A stretch of 64,000 nt of DNA from Pseudomonas sp. S30. Its GTDB lineage: Bacteria; Pseudomonadota; Gammaproteobacteria; Pseudomonadales; Pseudomonadaceae. Numbering within the stretch: position 1 is the first letter of the stretch; each line of letters opens with the position of its first letter. The position numbers and the translations under genes were made by a program. Location of the stretch: positions 124,001-188,000 of the forward strand of contig NZ_JACVTO010000001.1 of assembly GCF_016518545.1 (NCBI RefSeq), given 5' to 3'. A model generated the notes under the pieces. It made no database searches, was not told the DNA's origin, and worked only from the letters and a program-made list of their open reading frames with translations. This document shows, in pieces, positions 63,813-64,000 of the stretch.

Positions 63813-63984
63813 GGAAGGTTCCTCGAGAAGGTCGGACTGCATTAACGGCCAGCGCCACAGCGAGGTCAAAAACGCCGTGTTGAGCCTGTCACAGGCCTTC
63901 GAGGCTAGGTTCCGAAGACCCTTCCCACACTGGCACAGCGGCCTTCCTGCGGTACACTCTCTGCACCTTGACCGAGCCCAGCCC

Positions 63985-64000
63985 ATGCCCCGCGTACTCA
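63985..64000 (+). CDS. 5' end of a gene cut by the window (partial)
   Basis: ATG at 63985 starts the frame MPRVL at the window edge. The upstream GCGGTACACTCTCTGC could be a promoter -10 region. Too short to name. Confidence 0.3.

Noticed and set aside
1..64000. CRISPR array, tRNA, rRNA or insertion sequence
   Set aside because: No regularly spaced repeats, cloverleaf genes or transposase frames with terminal repeats were found by eye.

Overview
The window is high-GC, gene-dense chromosomal DNA of a fluorescent Pseudomonas, most likely of the P. putida group. This rests on recognisable proteins: a DOPA/aromatic amino acid decarboxylase of 470 residues next to a two-domain QuiC dehydroshikimate dehydratase and an MFS transporter, an MvaT-family nucleoid protein, a CysI/DUF934 pair and a Pseudomonas-type urease cluster. 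I saw no tRNA or rRNA gene, CRISPR array, insertion sequence or prophage. The species is inferred; I could not run a search.

Layout. 1-5 kb: end of an upstream gene, then SCP2, APH-type phosphotransferase and SDR genes, a YoaK membrane protein, a lipoprotein and an RcnB-like protein. 4.2-6.1 kb: BCCT (BetT-type) transporter. 6.4-9.9 kb: amidase, DauR/YheO-type regulator, PLP dehydratase. 9.9-13.1 kb: PepSY and DUF2945 small proteins, then the carboxynorspermidine pair (nspC and its dehydrogenase). 13.2-15.3 kb: a radical SAM / DUF4130 DNA-repair pair behind a clear LexA-type SOS box. 15.3-20.9 kb: a 37-residue membrane protein, a periplasmic binding protein, cysI-DUF934 and a large unknown protein. 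20.9-26.4 kb (minus strand): ureDABCE-hupE-ureFG. 26.9-32 kb: MvaT-like protein, glyoxalase I, an SDH-L type shikimate dehydrogenase, small secreted proteins, a lone GH19 lysozyme and PbpG.

32-36.2 kb: NAD salvage (nrtR divergent from pncA-pncB, with matching sites over both promoters), then a Zur-type box ahead of an NTF2-like gene and a QueD paralogue. 36.3-48.8 kb: PpnN nucleosidase, an SH3-domain protein, quiC divergent from an MFS transporter across a PcaR-like palindrome, ddc with a LysR gene, YebC, a PuuB-like oxidase with a divergent LysR gene, and tam. 49-59.4 kb: a FecR-like protein lacking its cytoplasmic part, an amino acid permease divergent from a MocR regulator, a GT39/ArnT-like transferase and an Ais-like phosphatase divergent from a two-component system, a GNAT enzyme and a beta-barrel protein. 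59.5-64 kb: a cobalamin riboswitch ahead of a TonB-dependent receptor of siderophore type, a DUF1624 membrane protein and small unknowns.

No single large new system stands out. The most rewarding points are regulatory: the SOS box on an uncharacterised repair pair, the Zur box on the QueD paralogue operon, the B12 riboswitch on a non-BtuB receptor, the paired NrtR-type sites and the PcaR-like operator. They connect poorly characterised genes to defined signals (DNA damage, zinc, cobalamin, NAD status and aromatic acids).
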